NCBI GenBank assembly: GCA_001599835.1
Contig: BCIC01000005.1
Location: forward strand, 1,119,567-1,183,566
Length of the DNA stretch: 64,000 bases
DNA from: Thermoascus crustaceus
Taxonomy: Eukaryota; Ascomycota; Eurotiomycetes; Eurotiales; Thermoascaceae
Reading direction: 5' to 3'
Of this stretch, positions 21,661 to 33,300 are shown piece after piece; the stretch's first letter is position 1; every line of letters begins with the position of its first letter. The notes under the pieces were generated by a model. The model saw only the letters and a program-made list of their open reading frames with translations. It searched no databases and was not told where the DNA came from. The position numbers and the translations under genes were made by a program.

Positions 21661-22346
21661 TATTTAGTGGTAAGTTTTGTTATTGTTTGGTATCACTGCC
21701 CGGAAGAGCTACTAGTCTTAGGGGTAGTCTCAACTAAAACTTAGGCGAGACTTAGGGGCCTTCTTAACTAGACCTCAACTAAACCGTTACAATACAGTGA
21801 CAGTCACACAGCTGATCTACGGGAGGTCCCCATTTGGGCAGCAAGGGGATACGTATGGTGTGGTTAGCATCGATATGCGTGCACGACGGCATATAGCATC
21901 GGATGTTGCGAGAGTGGGTCGATCGATGTACCTGATAGCAAAGACGATAAGATAGCAGTCGAGGTGAGGGGAGCCATCGGCTTTTGCTCCGCTCTAGCAC
22001 GGACTCGGGCCGGAGAGATGTACCCCTCTGCACCCACCCTGCGGAACTGCCGATAACGAGGTTTACTCAAGAGAAATAATCGCCAAAAGAGGATTGGATG
22101 TCTATTAGCTTGTTCAAGGATGGGGGACCCTTACGGCCAAGACCATGAGATCCCGAGGCAAGTCTCTCGGGTTGCGTCTCCGCTAAGCGCTCAGACAGAG
22201 CTGGGATATTTTCTGTTGTTCCAGGTTCATCTCTCTAGTTCCCTTCAGATCGTTTCGGGAAATCCCAAGATTTCATTTCAATGCACATCGACCTCTAATT
22301 GCAGTGGCGTCTCAAGGCCTAGCTGTGTTCGAAGGCACCGAGCAAC
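21661..22346. other. Region between hydantoinase B remnant and amidase
   Basis: Contains no coding sequence I recognise. The left end should have encoded the N-terminal part of the hydantoinase but does not. Two related short direct repeats lie at 21,714-21,785. The right half is the amidase promoter, with several GATA sites. Confidence 0.6.
21933..21955 (+). promoter_or_regulatory. Cluster of three HGATAR sites
   Basis: TGATAG (21933-21938), CGATAA (21945-21950) and AGATAG (21950-21955) lie within 23 bp, about 400 bp upstream of the amidase start; a fourth, CGATAA, is at 22051. HGATAR is the consensus of the fungal nitrogen regulator AreA/Nit2, which favours closely spaced pairs. The gene's expected role in nitrogen release fits. 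Binding is inferred. Confidence 0.45.
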
Positions 22347-24306
22347 ATGTCTGTCGTCTATATAGACCCGAATTCAAAGTATGTCAGCTCAAGGACAGCA
22401 ATTGTTTAATACCATTTTCTCCAAATCAACTCTTAGGACGGTGTGATTAACCGATCGTTGATTATCGTTCTTTAGGCTCACTGCGACTGCAGAAGATCTA
22501 CGAGAAGCAGCTAAACAGCACGGGATTGATATCACGAAGCCAGATGAAGAGAAGGACTATACACTGCTTTTGAATGCCACAGACGCCATTATTAAGCAAG
22601 TCGATGCATTGCCGGATTATATAGACCCCAGGTTGTTACCAGACCTCGAAGCCAGTGGGGAGAGGACGTACGAAAGACCACCGAAGGATGCAAACCCGAT
22701 CAATGCATGGAGCCATAAGGTGAGTTATCCCTTCAGATTCCACCTTACTGCATTCTAGATTCTAACCCACATATAAAATTTATAGTGTCATATTTCTCTG
22801 AAAACTCCAAAAGATAATCGTCTAGCGGGTCGCACCATTTGTGTCAAGGATAATGTCTCCGTTGCTGGACTTCCTCTTACCGCTGGAACTGTTGCGTCGA
22901 TTATTTCATCGTCTGGAGAGTATCCAATTTCCCCGATTGACGCAATAGTCGTTACTAGGGTACTTCAATCCGGTGCCATCTTAAAAGGCACGGCATCATG
23001 TGAAAACTTCTCCCTTTTTGCTCTATCATACACCAGTAACAATGGGGTCATTGATAACCCATGGATGCCGGGAACGGTCGGTGGTGGAAGCAGTTCGGGC
23101 TGCGCTGCGCTTCTTGCCATCACGCAGATAAAAGAACGACAGCAGAAGACAGGCGAAGCCGAAACCTTCCCTTTGGGTGAAGGCATCGATTTGGCGATTG
23201 GTGGAGACCAAGGAGGAAGTATCCGTCTAGTAAGTTGTACCTAGGTACTTTGGGCGTTTAATCTCGACACCGGACACAGTACTAATGGTTCCCTAATCAC
23301 ACAGCCAGCTGCCTACGCAGGAGCATACGGACTAAAACCCACCCATGGCTTAGTCCCATACACGGGAATTGTCTCACTCTACCCCATGATCGATCACTGT
23401 GGGCCAATGGCTAGAAGTGTTCGCGATATCGCTCTTCTCCTCTCTGTTATTGCAGGTTATGACGGACTCGATCCGCGCATGACTCCAGAGTCACCATTAC
23501 GTGAGAATGTCAAGGATTACGCTCAGATCTTGGACGATTGGAAAGCTGCCAGGATTTCCAACGGCACATGGACGTCGACATCTGCGGCGTCAGGGCTCAA
23601 AGTGGGACTGGTGAAGGAAGCCTGGGAGGTGCCTGCGCTCGACCCGGACGTTGCTCGTGTTGTTCGCGAAGCCGCGCAACGGTTTGCCTCTCTTGGTGCA
23701 GTAGTTGAAGAAGTCTCAATCCCACTCCATGCTCAAGGCGCAAACATCTGGACTGCGGTCACACGACGAGACCTTGGCGATTATGCCTGCAGAGCCCGAC
23801 ACTCAGATACACTCTCCTTTCCCTTGCCGCATGTCGACCCTCCTGCTCCGTCGCAGTCCTTTTACGACGAGATGACGAAGATCAATCCCGCAGTAATGAA
23901 CGTCCTCTTCAACAGCACCTATCTTCAGTCTGAATATAGTCACTCTCAGAGCGGGAAGGCCCAGCGTCTCGTCCACAAGCTACGAGCCGAATACGACCAA
24001 GCCCTGACTAAGTACGACCTCCTTATCACGCCGACAAACTCCTTCGTGGGTAAGACCCCACCCGCACCGGACGCGAGCGTCATGGAAAGGATGCAGAAGG
24101 CCATTGGGAGCACGAGCAATACAGCCGCTTTCAATGTCACAGGCCATCCGGCTATGAGTATGCCCGTGGGTTGGGCTAAGGTGCCTCATGATCCGGGGAA
24201 GGTGCTGCCGGTTGGTATGCAGGTCATTGCTAAGAGGTTTGATGAAGAAACGCTGTTAAAGGCAGCAATGGCGTGGGAAGTTGGTGGGTTGGGACTGGAC
24301 TCGTAG
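22347..24306 (+). CDS. Amidase (amidase-signature family)
   Basis: An amidase-signature serine hydrolase that releases ammonia from carboxamides. Four exons (22347-22378, 22476-22719, 22786-23229, 23305-24306) join in frame to 573 residues, a normal length for fungal acetamidase-like enzymes. The Ser-Ser-Lys triad is intact: Lys in ICVKDNVSVAG, the cis-Ser in TVGGGSSSGCAAL, and the nucleophilic Ser in GGDQGGSIRL-PAAYAG, where the third intron splits the signature. GLKPTHGLVPYTG and the C-terminal FNVTGHPAMSMPVG follow. The start MSVVYIDPN is the first ATG and needs the short 32-nt exon to stay in frame. It is the only intact member of a group with the broken hydantoinase B and carbamoylase. 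GATA sites upstream suggest nitrogen control. Substrate is unknown. Confidence 0.93.
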
Positions 24307-25114
24307 ATTTGACGGCTAGATAAATCCGTGTGCGGTAAGAACTATGGCACTTGCGTTCGACTGAATAGACTATACCGAAGATACAGTCTCGTTCGATGAG
24401 AAGTGTGGTACAGTTGAACTTCGATGCTCTGAAATTTTATGTAGAGAATATTGGAAATTTGAATGCTTTCCGTACTAGGGGAGTACTCCAGTTGTATTCT
24501 GCTCCAATCATATGTATAACAGAAAAATGACGTATCCTTAGATAAAAGCCGAAATAAGCCTAGAAAGGATCTTGAGGAAATAATGTACTGTACAGAATGT
24601 GCGATCGACTTCATTATTATTCATAGCTCATACTCCTTCCCCACGTTCAAGTGCCAATTGCACTAGATGCTGGAAAGCCCCAGTCATAATAAGACATATC
24701 GTCATGACGAAATAAGGAGCGGGCACTGACTAATTCCCTGCGTTGAGGACCAAATTCATCTTCCCCCCTCAACCCCGCGTACTCTGCTTGGCCGCTTCAG
24801 TGATTCGGACGGTAGGAGCCATTGGACGGAGAGGCGCGAGCTTGCTGAAAGCATGGATGGGCTAAGGGGCCTTGTTTCTGAGAACACTGTCTCCTGATGG
24901 AACGACGATCTCGATAATAAGCAAGCCGAGGAATACGATCGACCAAGCGCTGCTTTCAACCATCGACCGCGCTAGCTTTCTGATATCATCACCAGAGTAA
25001 CATCGCATATGGATCTGGTGTCATGGTGCCTGTGATAATTGGAGTACCCAAACCTTGCCCAAAAAACCCGTTCAAAATCGTGATAAAACGAAGAGCACGG
25101 CGTTCAAGGAGCTG
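24307..25114. other. Convergent intergenic region
   Basis: Lies between the 3' ends of the amidase (plus) and the bHLH gene (minus). Short minus-strand frames at 24342-24614 and 24756-24959 show no domain. Nothing else is seen. Confidence 0.55.
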
Positions 25115-25570
25115 TTATCTTCGAAAGGCGTCGTCCACTCGCCCACCTCTGCTTTCGATCTCAGCGATAAGTTCTCTCCTTTCCTGCAGTTTCATGCGCA
25201 TGAATTCCACAGTCTTCCTCAGGACTATGCTTTCGCTCCGTCCTTGACCTTCGAGACCTGGAACGAGCTCTGTCAGGCGATCAAACCCCTCTCGAATGGC
25301 GGCACGCCGTTTCTGTTCGGACGCGATATGATTGCTCTTCTTCTCTTGCTCTGTGAGACGCGGCTTTTCCCTATCAAAACCCGTGGTGGGCGCTGTAACC
25401 GGTGAGAAGGATGACTGTGCAGCTGTTGATTTCGAGGATGACGCGCCCCAGCTTGTGGTTGGGTGACCGTTGCCATGGCCAGCGCTGGTCGTCGCGGGGG
25501 CCGCTACAGGGGACGAGGAGGAATCAGAGGAGATCGACGAGAGAGATGGAGGCGCCTGTGTAGAGGGCAT
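25115..25570 (-). CDS. bHLH transcription factor (Ino4-like)
   Basis: A nuclear basic helix-loop-helix protein. The C-terminal half has the basic region HIASEQKRRAAIREGFDRL, with the His-Glu-Arg-Arg pattern of E-box (CANNTG) binders, a short loop GLEGQGRSES, helix 2 IVLRKTVEFMRMKL and a short coiled tail. The N-terminal half is Ser/Thr/Ala-rich and disordered. 151 residues from the ATG at 25570; an in-frame ATG at 25651 would give 178. The later start gives MPSTQAPPSLSS and lies in better context. The small size and lack of a leucine zipper resemble Ino4-type partners, but the exact group is uncertain. It may act as a heterodimer. No intron is needed. Confidence 0.82.
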   Translation of the reverse strand: MPSTQAPPSLSSISSDSSSSPVAAPATTSAGHGNGHPTTSWGASSSKSTAAQSSFSPVTAPTTGFDREKPRLTEQEKKSNHIASEQKRRAAIREGFDRLTELVPGLEGQGRSESIVLRKTVEFMRMKLQERRELIAEIESRGGRVDDAFRR

Positions 25571-26236
25571 GTTAAACTGTATTTTATTGGAGAGTACTTC
25601 AAGCGTCGTGAGATCCTTGGTTGACGATGTTTCTGTCAGGACATGGGTCAAAATGGAGCAGTTTCAGGTGTTTCAGGTGTCAAGCACGCTAGGTAAAAAT
25701 GGTGGATTTCTGTCCTGCGAAGGTGAGTAACGCAAATGCTCTTATAACCTGGAAAGCTGTGCAGTGTCGCTGCCACAACATGAAGGAGGAGAGTTTCTTT
25801 GCCTGGTCGTGGGACTGAGATAGTCTCCAAGCAGAGTGCGGAGTACTCTGTACCTAGGTAACGGAGATTCCGCACGTTACTTACGGAGGCACATGCAAGA
25901 GGATTGTTGACCATTCCCCATGCAGCAATTTCCGGAGTCCGCGCGGGCGGAGCGCTCGGGGCCCGTGGACCGCTTGGCGAGGTCCTTGGATCTACTGCTA
26001 CCCACGTGACTTACGCTTGCTAGTTGTTATGTAATCTTCTTAGTAAGCAAATCGCAGGCTGCAGAGCTCTGGCGGGATAAACTTAGCTCCGAGAACTTTT
26101 TTCTATTCACGAAACATCTTGAGACCTCCAACAGAGCAACCATCGTGCGCCTCTTGGACGGGTGAGAGCCGCTCTCAGTGATCTCGTCCCGATCTCATTC
26201 TGATATCTCGTATCGACCCTCTGAACAGCTCGCAAA
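25571..26236. other. Divergent promoter region
   Basis: Shared upstream region of the bHLH gene (minus) and SNU13 (plus). It contains CACGTGAC at 26003-26010. No coding region is recognised. Confidence 0.6.
26003..26010. promoter_or_regulatory. CACGTGAC E-box upstream of SNU13
   Basis: An E-box about 230 bp upstream of the SNU13 start. Its core matches sites upstream of fibrillarin and the uS8 gene in this window. CACGTG alone occurs by chance about once per 4 kb, so function is uncertain. Confidence 0.35.
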
Positions 26237-26859
26237 ATGGCCGCCGAAACCTCTGCTGCCTGGCCTTTGGCCGATGCGGCTCTCGAGCAGGAACTTCGTA
26301 CGTCAAGACACTTCTCCCCAACCTCCTAGCAAGGCAGATGCTAACCTACATATATCTAGTCGACCTGGTCCAGCAAGCCTCCCACTACCGCCAGCTGAAG
26401 AAGGGTGCCAACGAGGTTACAAAGACTCTGAACCGTGGTGTTAGCGAGCTCGTCATCCTCGCTGCGGATACGCAACCTCTTGCTATCCTCCTGCACCTCC
26501 CTCTTCTTTGTAAGTCACCGATCTCTAGCCGCAAAATCTAGCTGCTCTTCAGTAGGCTGACTCTTGATATCTAGGCGAGGATAAGAACGTCCCGTACGTC
26601 TATGTCAACTCCAAGACTGCTCTTGGTCGCGCTTGTGGAGTCTCGCGGGCGGTTATCAGCGCATCTATCACGACCAACCCTGTATGTGATCTACCCATCC
26701 TTTCTCTACCTCATGGCTTTGTGTGCCGAGTTCAGCCACGACATAGAGCCCGTGAACTACGAAGCAACGACGGCTAACCGTACTTTCTTGGTGCAGGCTT
26801 CCGATCTCATGAACCAGATTCGGGCAATGAAGGACAAGGTTGAACGTCTTATGATCTAA
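26237..26859 (+). CDS. SNU13: Snu13, 15.5K RNA-binding protein (L7Ae family)
   Basis: Binds kink-turn RNA in both U4 snRNA (spliceosomal tri-snRNP) and box C/D snoRNAs, so it works beside fibrillarin, also encoded in this window. Four exons (26237-26297, 26360-26509, 26575-26681, 26797-26859) join in frame to exactly 126 residues, the usual length. The L7Ae fold is clear: LLDLVQQASHYRQLKKGANE, TLNRGVSELVILAADTQPL, HLPLLCEDKNVPYVYV, ALGRACGVSRAVISASI and the ending IRAMKDKVERLMI. The start is the first ATG after GCTCGCAAA. Four exons for 126 residues is intron-rich but usual for this gene in aspergilli-type genomes. Confidence 0.97.
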
Positions 26860-28175
26860 GGCTTTGCGCTTTACTTGCTATGTGAAAATGGCAATGTATC
26901 AAGGGGAAAGGCTATGATGGACATCGATACGAAAATGAGTGTTGAGGCTTGTCGATTGGAGGTTCTCGAAGGGGCTTTCCAGGGTGATTCAGCCGGGTCA
27001 GAGATGGGATTTGTAACTTGGATTAAAGGATACCCATTATCTTTAGGATCTCTCCCGCCAATTCTAGTCAATGATTGCCCTGGATATGGCTTTCTTCATA
27101 TATTGTTTCTGGTAAAATAATCTCCCATTTAAACAACACCAACGGTATCATTCTCCCAAAAGATCTTCCACCTCATATCAGGTAAATATGATGACTATCA
27201 CCGTTTCCGGCCAACTTAGCAGCTCCGGCTCCGGCTGCGTCAATAAGCCGTGTGCTATGAGACCCTTGATTTTGCACCTCAGCTTAGAATTTTTTTAACT
27301 TGGCAGGTATAAAATCGCTTTCTTATCGCAGCCCGCTCATTTTGAGATCGTAATAATTGCAGCCTCTTAATTTCTGAAGCTCTGATAAATATGTAGAGCC
27401 ACGATTTCTGCCCACTTCTACAAAAAGTGATCCCTGCAAATAGGTCATACTGCAGACCGTCACAGCGAGATTGGATAATGCTGCAGTAACAGTGACTCTT
27501 GAGATTCAATGACAGCGAAAAGAAATTATAGCAAATACAGTATAGTCTACTAAGAGCTATTCGGCAAAAACACACCATGGGATCTATGTATTGGTGGCGT
27601 GATCCACCACTTCGACTTCCGTGTTTGCTACATCTATCTCTGGTTTGATGTTTTGGTGAGAACAACTACCATTGGTGTAGGTATGACGACATTGCCTAAG
27701 CTGGAGATAATTGACCGATAATTCTTTCTATAAGTCCATATGGTATGCCTAGCTCAAAAACGTTCTCCGATAAGTTTTAGCTGTTCCTTCAGGATATATC
27801 TAGATGCTCCCTAAGTACTACAACGATGTAGTACGGAGCTCTGTGCTGCATAGGGCTACAAAGCTAAATCGACGGCGGGGAGTCCCCAGTGGACCCCGCG
27901 CCTGCACCTGATTTAGTTGAAGGTCTAGATTCGGAGATGCTGGATGTCTTGGCATCTGTACGTCATCATCCAAGTGTCTTCCGCTGTATCCCTTCATTCT
28001 CTTCCATCTCCATTTCCGCATGCGGCTGACATCCTTAGCTAATTCTAATCTGGACAGAAGTACCTAATCTTCGCAGAATTAAATGACATCTCTGTTCAAT
28101 TGCTTGCTAAACTGTCTCTAGATCCTATTTAATCTTTTAAGTCGGAGAGGAGATCTTTGCAAACTGTCTCTGAAC
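26860..28175. other. 1.3-kb gene-free stretch
   Basis: Begins with the SNU13 3' UTR and ends with the promoter of the GFA-like gene. Frames of 66-128 codons occur on both strands without recognisable features. Nothing else is seen. Confidence 0.55.
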
Positions 28176-29057
28176 ATGAACAGCTACCGAACGTTGGGCG
28201 GGAGCTGCTCCTGCGGTCGAAACCAGTATCTGATAGCGATTCCCGAAAATGCTACGCATCAAGCAGAAGTATACTTTGACAGCGGCAGGGACCACCGTAT
28301 GTTAAATTAAGCTTGATATCTTCTGTCACCGCAGCTGACACTCTGCTACTATTCAACTGATTCAGGCCGATCTCAAGGGGCTCCACTTACGGCATGGCTG
28401 CGAGTACCCCTGACGTGGTATCAGTCCAATACACGGTCTTACTATCCAGATGAGACTCACTCGTCCATCCGTCGGACCTTTACCCCTCTGCATGACCCTC
28501 ATAGCCAGCGCAACTTTTGTGGCTTCTGCGGCACTCCCCTGACATACTGGACTGAGCTACCGCGTGAAGAGGCCGATTATATGTCAGTCTCAATTGGAAG
28601 TCTTTATGGGGAGGCTCAGAGGATGCTGGAGGATCTCAATCTCCTACCGGGGGACGTGACCGAGCCGCTGGAAGAGCTAGAAGGTGAGCGGGGTGTAGTC
28701 ACCATTCCCCGTTCTCCGTCCACCTCTGCTGTATCATCCTCCGCAACCTCTCCTCCGGGTTTCAGAAGGAGTTACAGACGGGGAACCGTGTCCGGCATCC
28801 CCTGGTTTGAAGAGCTAATCGAGGGGAGCAGACTAGGTCGTTTATTGAAAACCAGAAGAGGGATTGGCGTGAGTAGTGATCAAGGAACGACTGTCGAATG
28901 GGAAGTTAGCGAGTGGCATGACGATGGAGCTGGCGCAGAAACTGGCACCGATTCCTCATCTTCTTCGGTCGGTGGAGTTGGGAAGAGGAAGCGTGACCGA
29001 GCTACCAGTAACCCAGACGAGCTTAGATCCTCTCCAATGAGGACTGAGATTCCTTAA
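28176..29057 (+). CDS. GFA/CENP-V domain protein
   Basis: Two exons (28176-28296, 28366-29057) give 270 residues. The N-terminal ~130 residues match the zinc-binding GFA (glutathione-dependent formaldehyde-activating) / CENP-V fold: GGSCSCGRNQYLIAIP at the start and FCGFCGTPLTYW at the end of the domain. The middle cysteine cluster usual in this fold (CxxC after the first strand) is missing; the corresponding stretch reads VYFDSGRDHRRSQGAPLTAW. Only one zinc site can therefore be complete. The C-terminal half is low-complexity, Ser- and acid-rich, with a KRKRDR stretch that could be a nuclear signal. Formaldehyde activity should not be assumed. Confidence 0.8.
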
Positions 29058-30305
29058 AATGTTCATTGATGAATTAAATGGTCTGCATTTTGGGACGTTT
29101 CCAGATGTCTACTTCATCGGTAGAGCCAGCGCCGAAGCCGCTCTCGAGCTACAGTTATCCATGGAAGTCCAGCCTTTATGATCGCCAATAATGCATAAAA
29201 TTTCTTATATGCACTACGAGGACTATTCCGGTGCTTCAATGTCCCCTTTTTTCTATCCTGCATATGCTTAGTTCAATGGCTGCATCACAAACAGTCCAGG
29301 AAGTGAGATCCTATCTCCTTTCCCCAAGATCTTTCCTAACTCATACTTTTAATGACCGTGTACCTTCAAATGTTTCCGTTTTGCAGTCTCTGTACCATCC
29401 GTACCATTTCTGTTTCATGAGACCTGTCAACGGATGTTTGGGAAATTTAGATCTTCACTGTCCATATTTTTTTCGTTCACACGGCTCGTTGTCGACTGGA
29501 TGTCGACTTTCTCATCTCGAACAATTGCTCTCACTCGAATACGTACCGGATACTTCTGAAAGCTCCATGATCTCAAATGTTGAAGCCAGGGCATTTCCGT
29601 CCAGACCGTAATCAAACAAAGCCTAGAGACAGCGATGAGCGCCCCATACCGCTGGTTAAGGGGTATAGCAGACAATCATGCCTGAATTGATGTATCTCAG
29701 GCCTCCAGCGGATTTCATCACGTGTGTTTGCACAAAGTGTGAAAGAATGTCTCCGACAATGCCTCTGCATCAATGTCTCGCTTAAGTTGCCTAATATCTG
29801 CAGTCAGTCAGTGAAGTCCTTCCCAGGGAGTTAGCCGCCAAACACTCTTACAACCAGCAACTTCCATATCCTTTTTCCACTGAGATAGCTGTGGCTATTA
29901 GTGTTCTCTGTCCTATATCCTCACTATACTGCAACGATGTGTCTCTAGCCAGAGGAGATGTACTAGTTACCTACTGTTTGAGACGTTCAACATCCTACAT
30001 CGGATATCGCGTCTTTCTTCAACAGACCCCTGATCAAACACTCAGCTCATCTAGCCCTTAGATGAATGATTACATGTTTGTTTTGTCTCTAATGCTTGTC
30101 TAGTGTCTATTATTTGTTCTGCAATCCCTTTCCACTGTCAAGCTAGAGAGGATAATAGGATTACTCTCACCGCCTGACTGGCGCGTCAAGAGGATGATAT
30201 TTGACGCGTTTAACTAGGGAAAAAAAATTTCATATCCAGCTTCTGAAAGCGACCATTATTCCCTTCAACGGATAGATCAAGTTGATCCGGGAATTTGCCG
30301 GAACC
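29058..30305. other. 1.2-kb gene-free stretch
   Basis: Lies between two plus-strand genes. A 126-codon frame at 29231-29611 lacks recognisable features. AT-rich sequence with A8 at about 30,220 precedes the next gene. Nothing else is seen. Confidence 0.55.
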
Positions 30306-33300
30306 ATGGAGACTTCTGACAATGTCAGCAACATAGACGATCCTTTTGTCATTCCTCCTGGACCACTCCACCCTCCCACTTTTGTTGAAAGTCTGGGTTA
30401 TACGAGAACTGCAGGGGACCAGGGAACAGTCATCAGGAGGATTCCGAAGCCTAGAAATCCTAAATCAATGTCGGTGGAAGCCACTCCCTGTAGAACCCTT
30501 CGGAGACAACCTCGATTACAGCGCGGCATTGCTAGGATTCCAACCACAGATGGGACAAGACCGAACCTTGCTAGGATCGAGCCGGTTCGTGTTGCAGCAG
30601 AGCCCGCTGCTAACAAGAATTTGTCTCCAAAGGTTGACAAAGGATGGAAAGCTGCGGCCAGACGCATGGTTGGATTCAAAACCTCCATCAAAGAAAAAGG
30701 ACGTCCGATCATAGAGCGTGCAAGCACACAAACCCAGAAGCATGAAAGAGAGGTTAGTTACTTCTTCTCATAGTCCTCCATGAGATCGAGTTTGTGCTGA
30801 CTTGGACATGTGTTCGACTATAAGGTGTCCACATACAAGTTTAACCAATTCAAAAGAGCTTCTATAATATTCAAACCGAGGCGCGTTCGAGAGCATAGGG
30901 AAAGGATTACTGTATGTGACTGTCAGTTTTTGTTGTCCGCACTCAGACTTACCCTTGTTTAAAAAAAGTCCAGAAACACCAGTGCAGCCAGGCGTGAAAG
31001 TCCTACAACCCGAGTTGCTTCCAATAAAGCTCTCCCGTCAGAAAAGCCGCTGCCTTCTATCCCTCCAGGTGCTGTCGCTGCAAATAATGTCGCTAGAATA
31101 GCAGCCCATTCACTTATTGACGCTGAAGAGGCTCCATTACGCCGTCCTATGCCAGGAAATCCGGACATCCAAGAGGAATGGCCAGCTCTACTGCCATTAA
31201 AAGTGAACACCCTTAGCAGAGCAGAAGCTAAGCAATTATCTGGTGATTTTGAGAAACCACTCTTGGCCCCTGTACCTTTGAGGCCAGCTTCAAATTCCAC
31301 AATTTCATCATTAGTTAACTGCTATGATAATGGTCCCCGGGCAAGTCATCATCTTGTCCCTATAGACAACTGGAGTTCTGGGTCACAGGACCACACGCAA
31401 ACCGCTTTTACCTCTGTCACTGGAAATCCCTTCCCTGGTCTAAGGCACACTGCGTCACTGCATGCGGATTCTCAGAATTTAAATCCATTTGCCAACTTCT
31501 TTCCCTTAGAATACAGAAGCGTGGACTCTCGTCGTGCTTCTGAACCTGTTCATCCAGTCACCCATGCAGGTCTGGGTCTGTCCCAGGCCTTCTCAGCTTC
31601 CTTGAACACGTCCACCAGACCTCAGACACGTAACCCCTTTCTGGACCCGCTGACTTCACAAGCCTTAACCACAAACACGTCCATCCTTCTCCAACCCAAC
31701 CAAAAGACGTGTCCTAGACCAGCTTGCTCTGATCCAACCCCATCTCTTCCTTATCCTTTTGACGAGAAACCAGATTTGGAGCACCCAGACAACTCTCAAC
31801 CAGAGAGCATGGAGCTCCATGAGGATCATACAGAGCCGGGCTGTCTCAAAAACCAGGCTGGGGCGGCACAGACTTCCCAGGCTACACCCTCACACCAGCA
31901 GTCAACTAGCAGCATGGACTCGCCAGCTAGATGTCCAAGCCCAGATAGCGCTGGTGTCTCGGCAGTTGGAAGTTCGACCCCGTTCCTGGAACGAAATGAC
32001 AACGCTCAAGCCCTGTCTAGGCCTCATAGTGACAGAAGATCCTCTAGGATTCCTCGGGCTTCCAACTTGAGCCTGAGAGTATCCATAGTTCAGAGTGAAA
32101 ACAATAGCAAGACACCAAAGAACAAGTATGCAGCTCCGGAACGCCCCAGCTCAATTCCAGTCCCTGCTCGGACTCTCTCCCTGCGAAGCTCTACTTCCAA
32201 AGACGATGTAATCAGTGCTCCTTCTGTTTCTCACAAAGGCAAAGTGACGGACATGCTTGCCGATACTATCCCGGAGAACGAGAACGCTGCGTTGGCTCCC
32301 TCAGTTCTCCCCCAGAAGTCATACGATGAGCAAACAGCTGCCCAAGCTAAAGATAGTGACGAGCAGAGCTTCATGCATGAAGACGATATCCTCGAGCTCG
32401 AACGTCCTCCTACCGTTTATACGGGTGAATATCGAGTCAAACGCCTTTCAAAAATCAGGCTTGACCAAGGACCGATTCTCCGCATTTCGTCAAGTGCAGA
32501 GAAAGTCATCATGGGTACAAAAGACGACGAAGGCCATGCTGTTTCGAAAAAAGAATCCGGTCAACAGTCTCGAGTTTCCATAACCGAAAGCCTTCGCGCA
32601 TCTGTCGAGACTCGCATGTCTAATATCAGTATCAAACGCGCAAGCCTTCGTCCGGCATCGTTAAGTGCTCAAGAAGCCGCCAAAACGGGAACTCGAGACG
32701 CAGAAGAAACGAATGGAAAGGAAACCGAGAGCCCAAATGTTGCGGAAAGCCCTTCGAGGGGTCGGCCTCGTTCACAGACCTCTCCAGAGCATGGTCGAAA
32801 GCGTGATGTTAGCGCAAAGGAGATGAACATTTTCCGCAGACTCGCAAACCGATCCAGTTTTTCCAGCGCCTGTTCCGTAACTCCTCTTATTCCGGATGAC
32901 GCGCCCCCAGTTCCCAAAATACCAGCTTACCTTGCGGCCGCGAACGAGGTCAACTTGGTCCCTTCCCCGCAGAAAGTCTCGGGTGCTGAAAGCAGTATCG
33001 CTATGACTACCCCTCAGGGCTCGTATCAAGGTGGTAGCGTTCACTATATGTCTGGCACTAGAAGCGGTTTCCCAAATGCCAGAAAGGAAAATGAAACACC
33101 TGGATCGATCTCTAAACCAGGTCAATACAACGACAGGACGACTAGGGCAGATACTACCCCAAGGAAGTTTCCTCCACGTACTTCGTCCCGCACCCCTGTT
33201 CCTGCCCATATCTTTGACGCTGAACCCAAATCTGTACATACGACAGCAAGTGAGCCAGATCTGAAACGTTCTAGAGCTTCTCTCCACTCAAAGAGCAATA

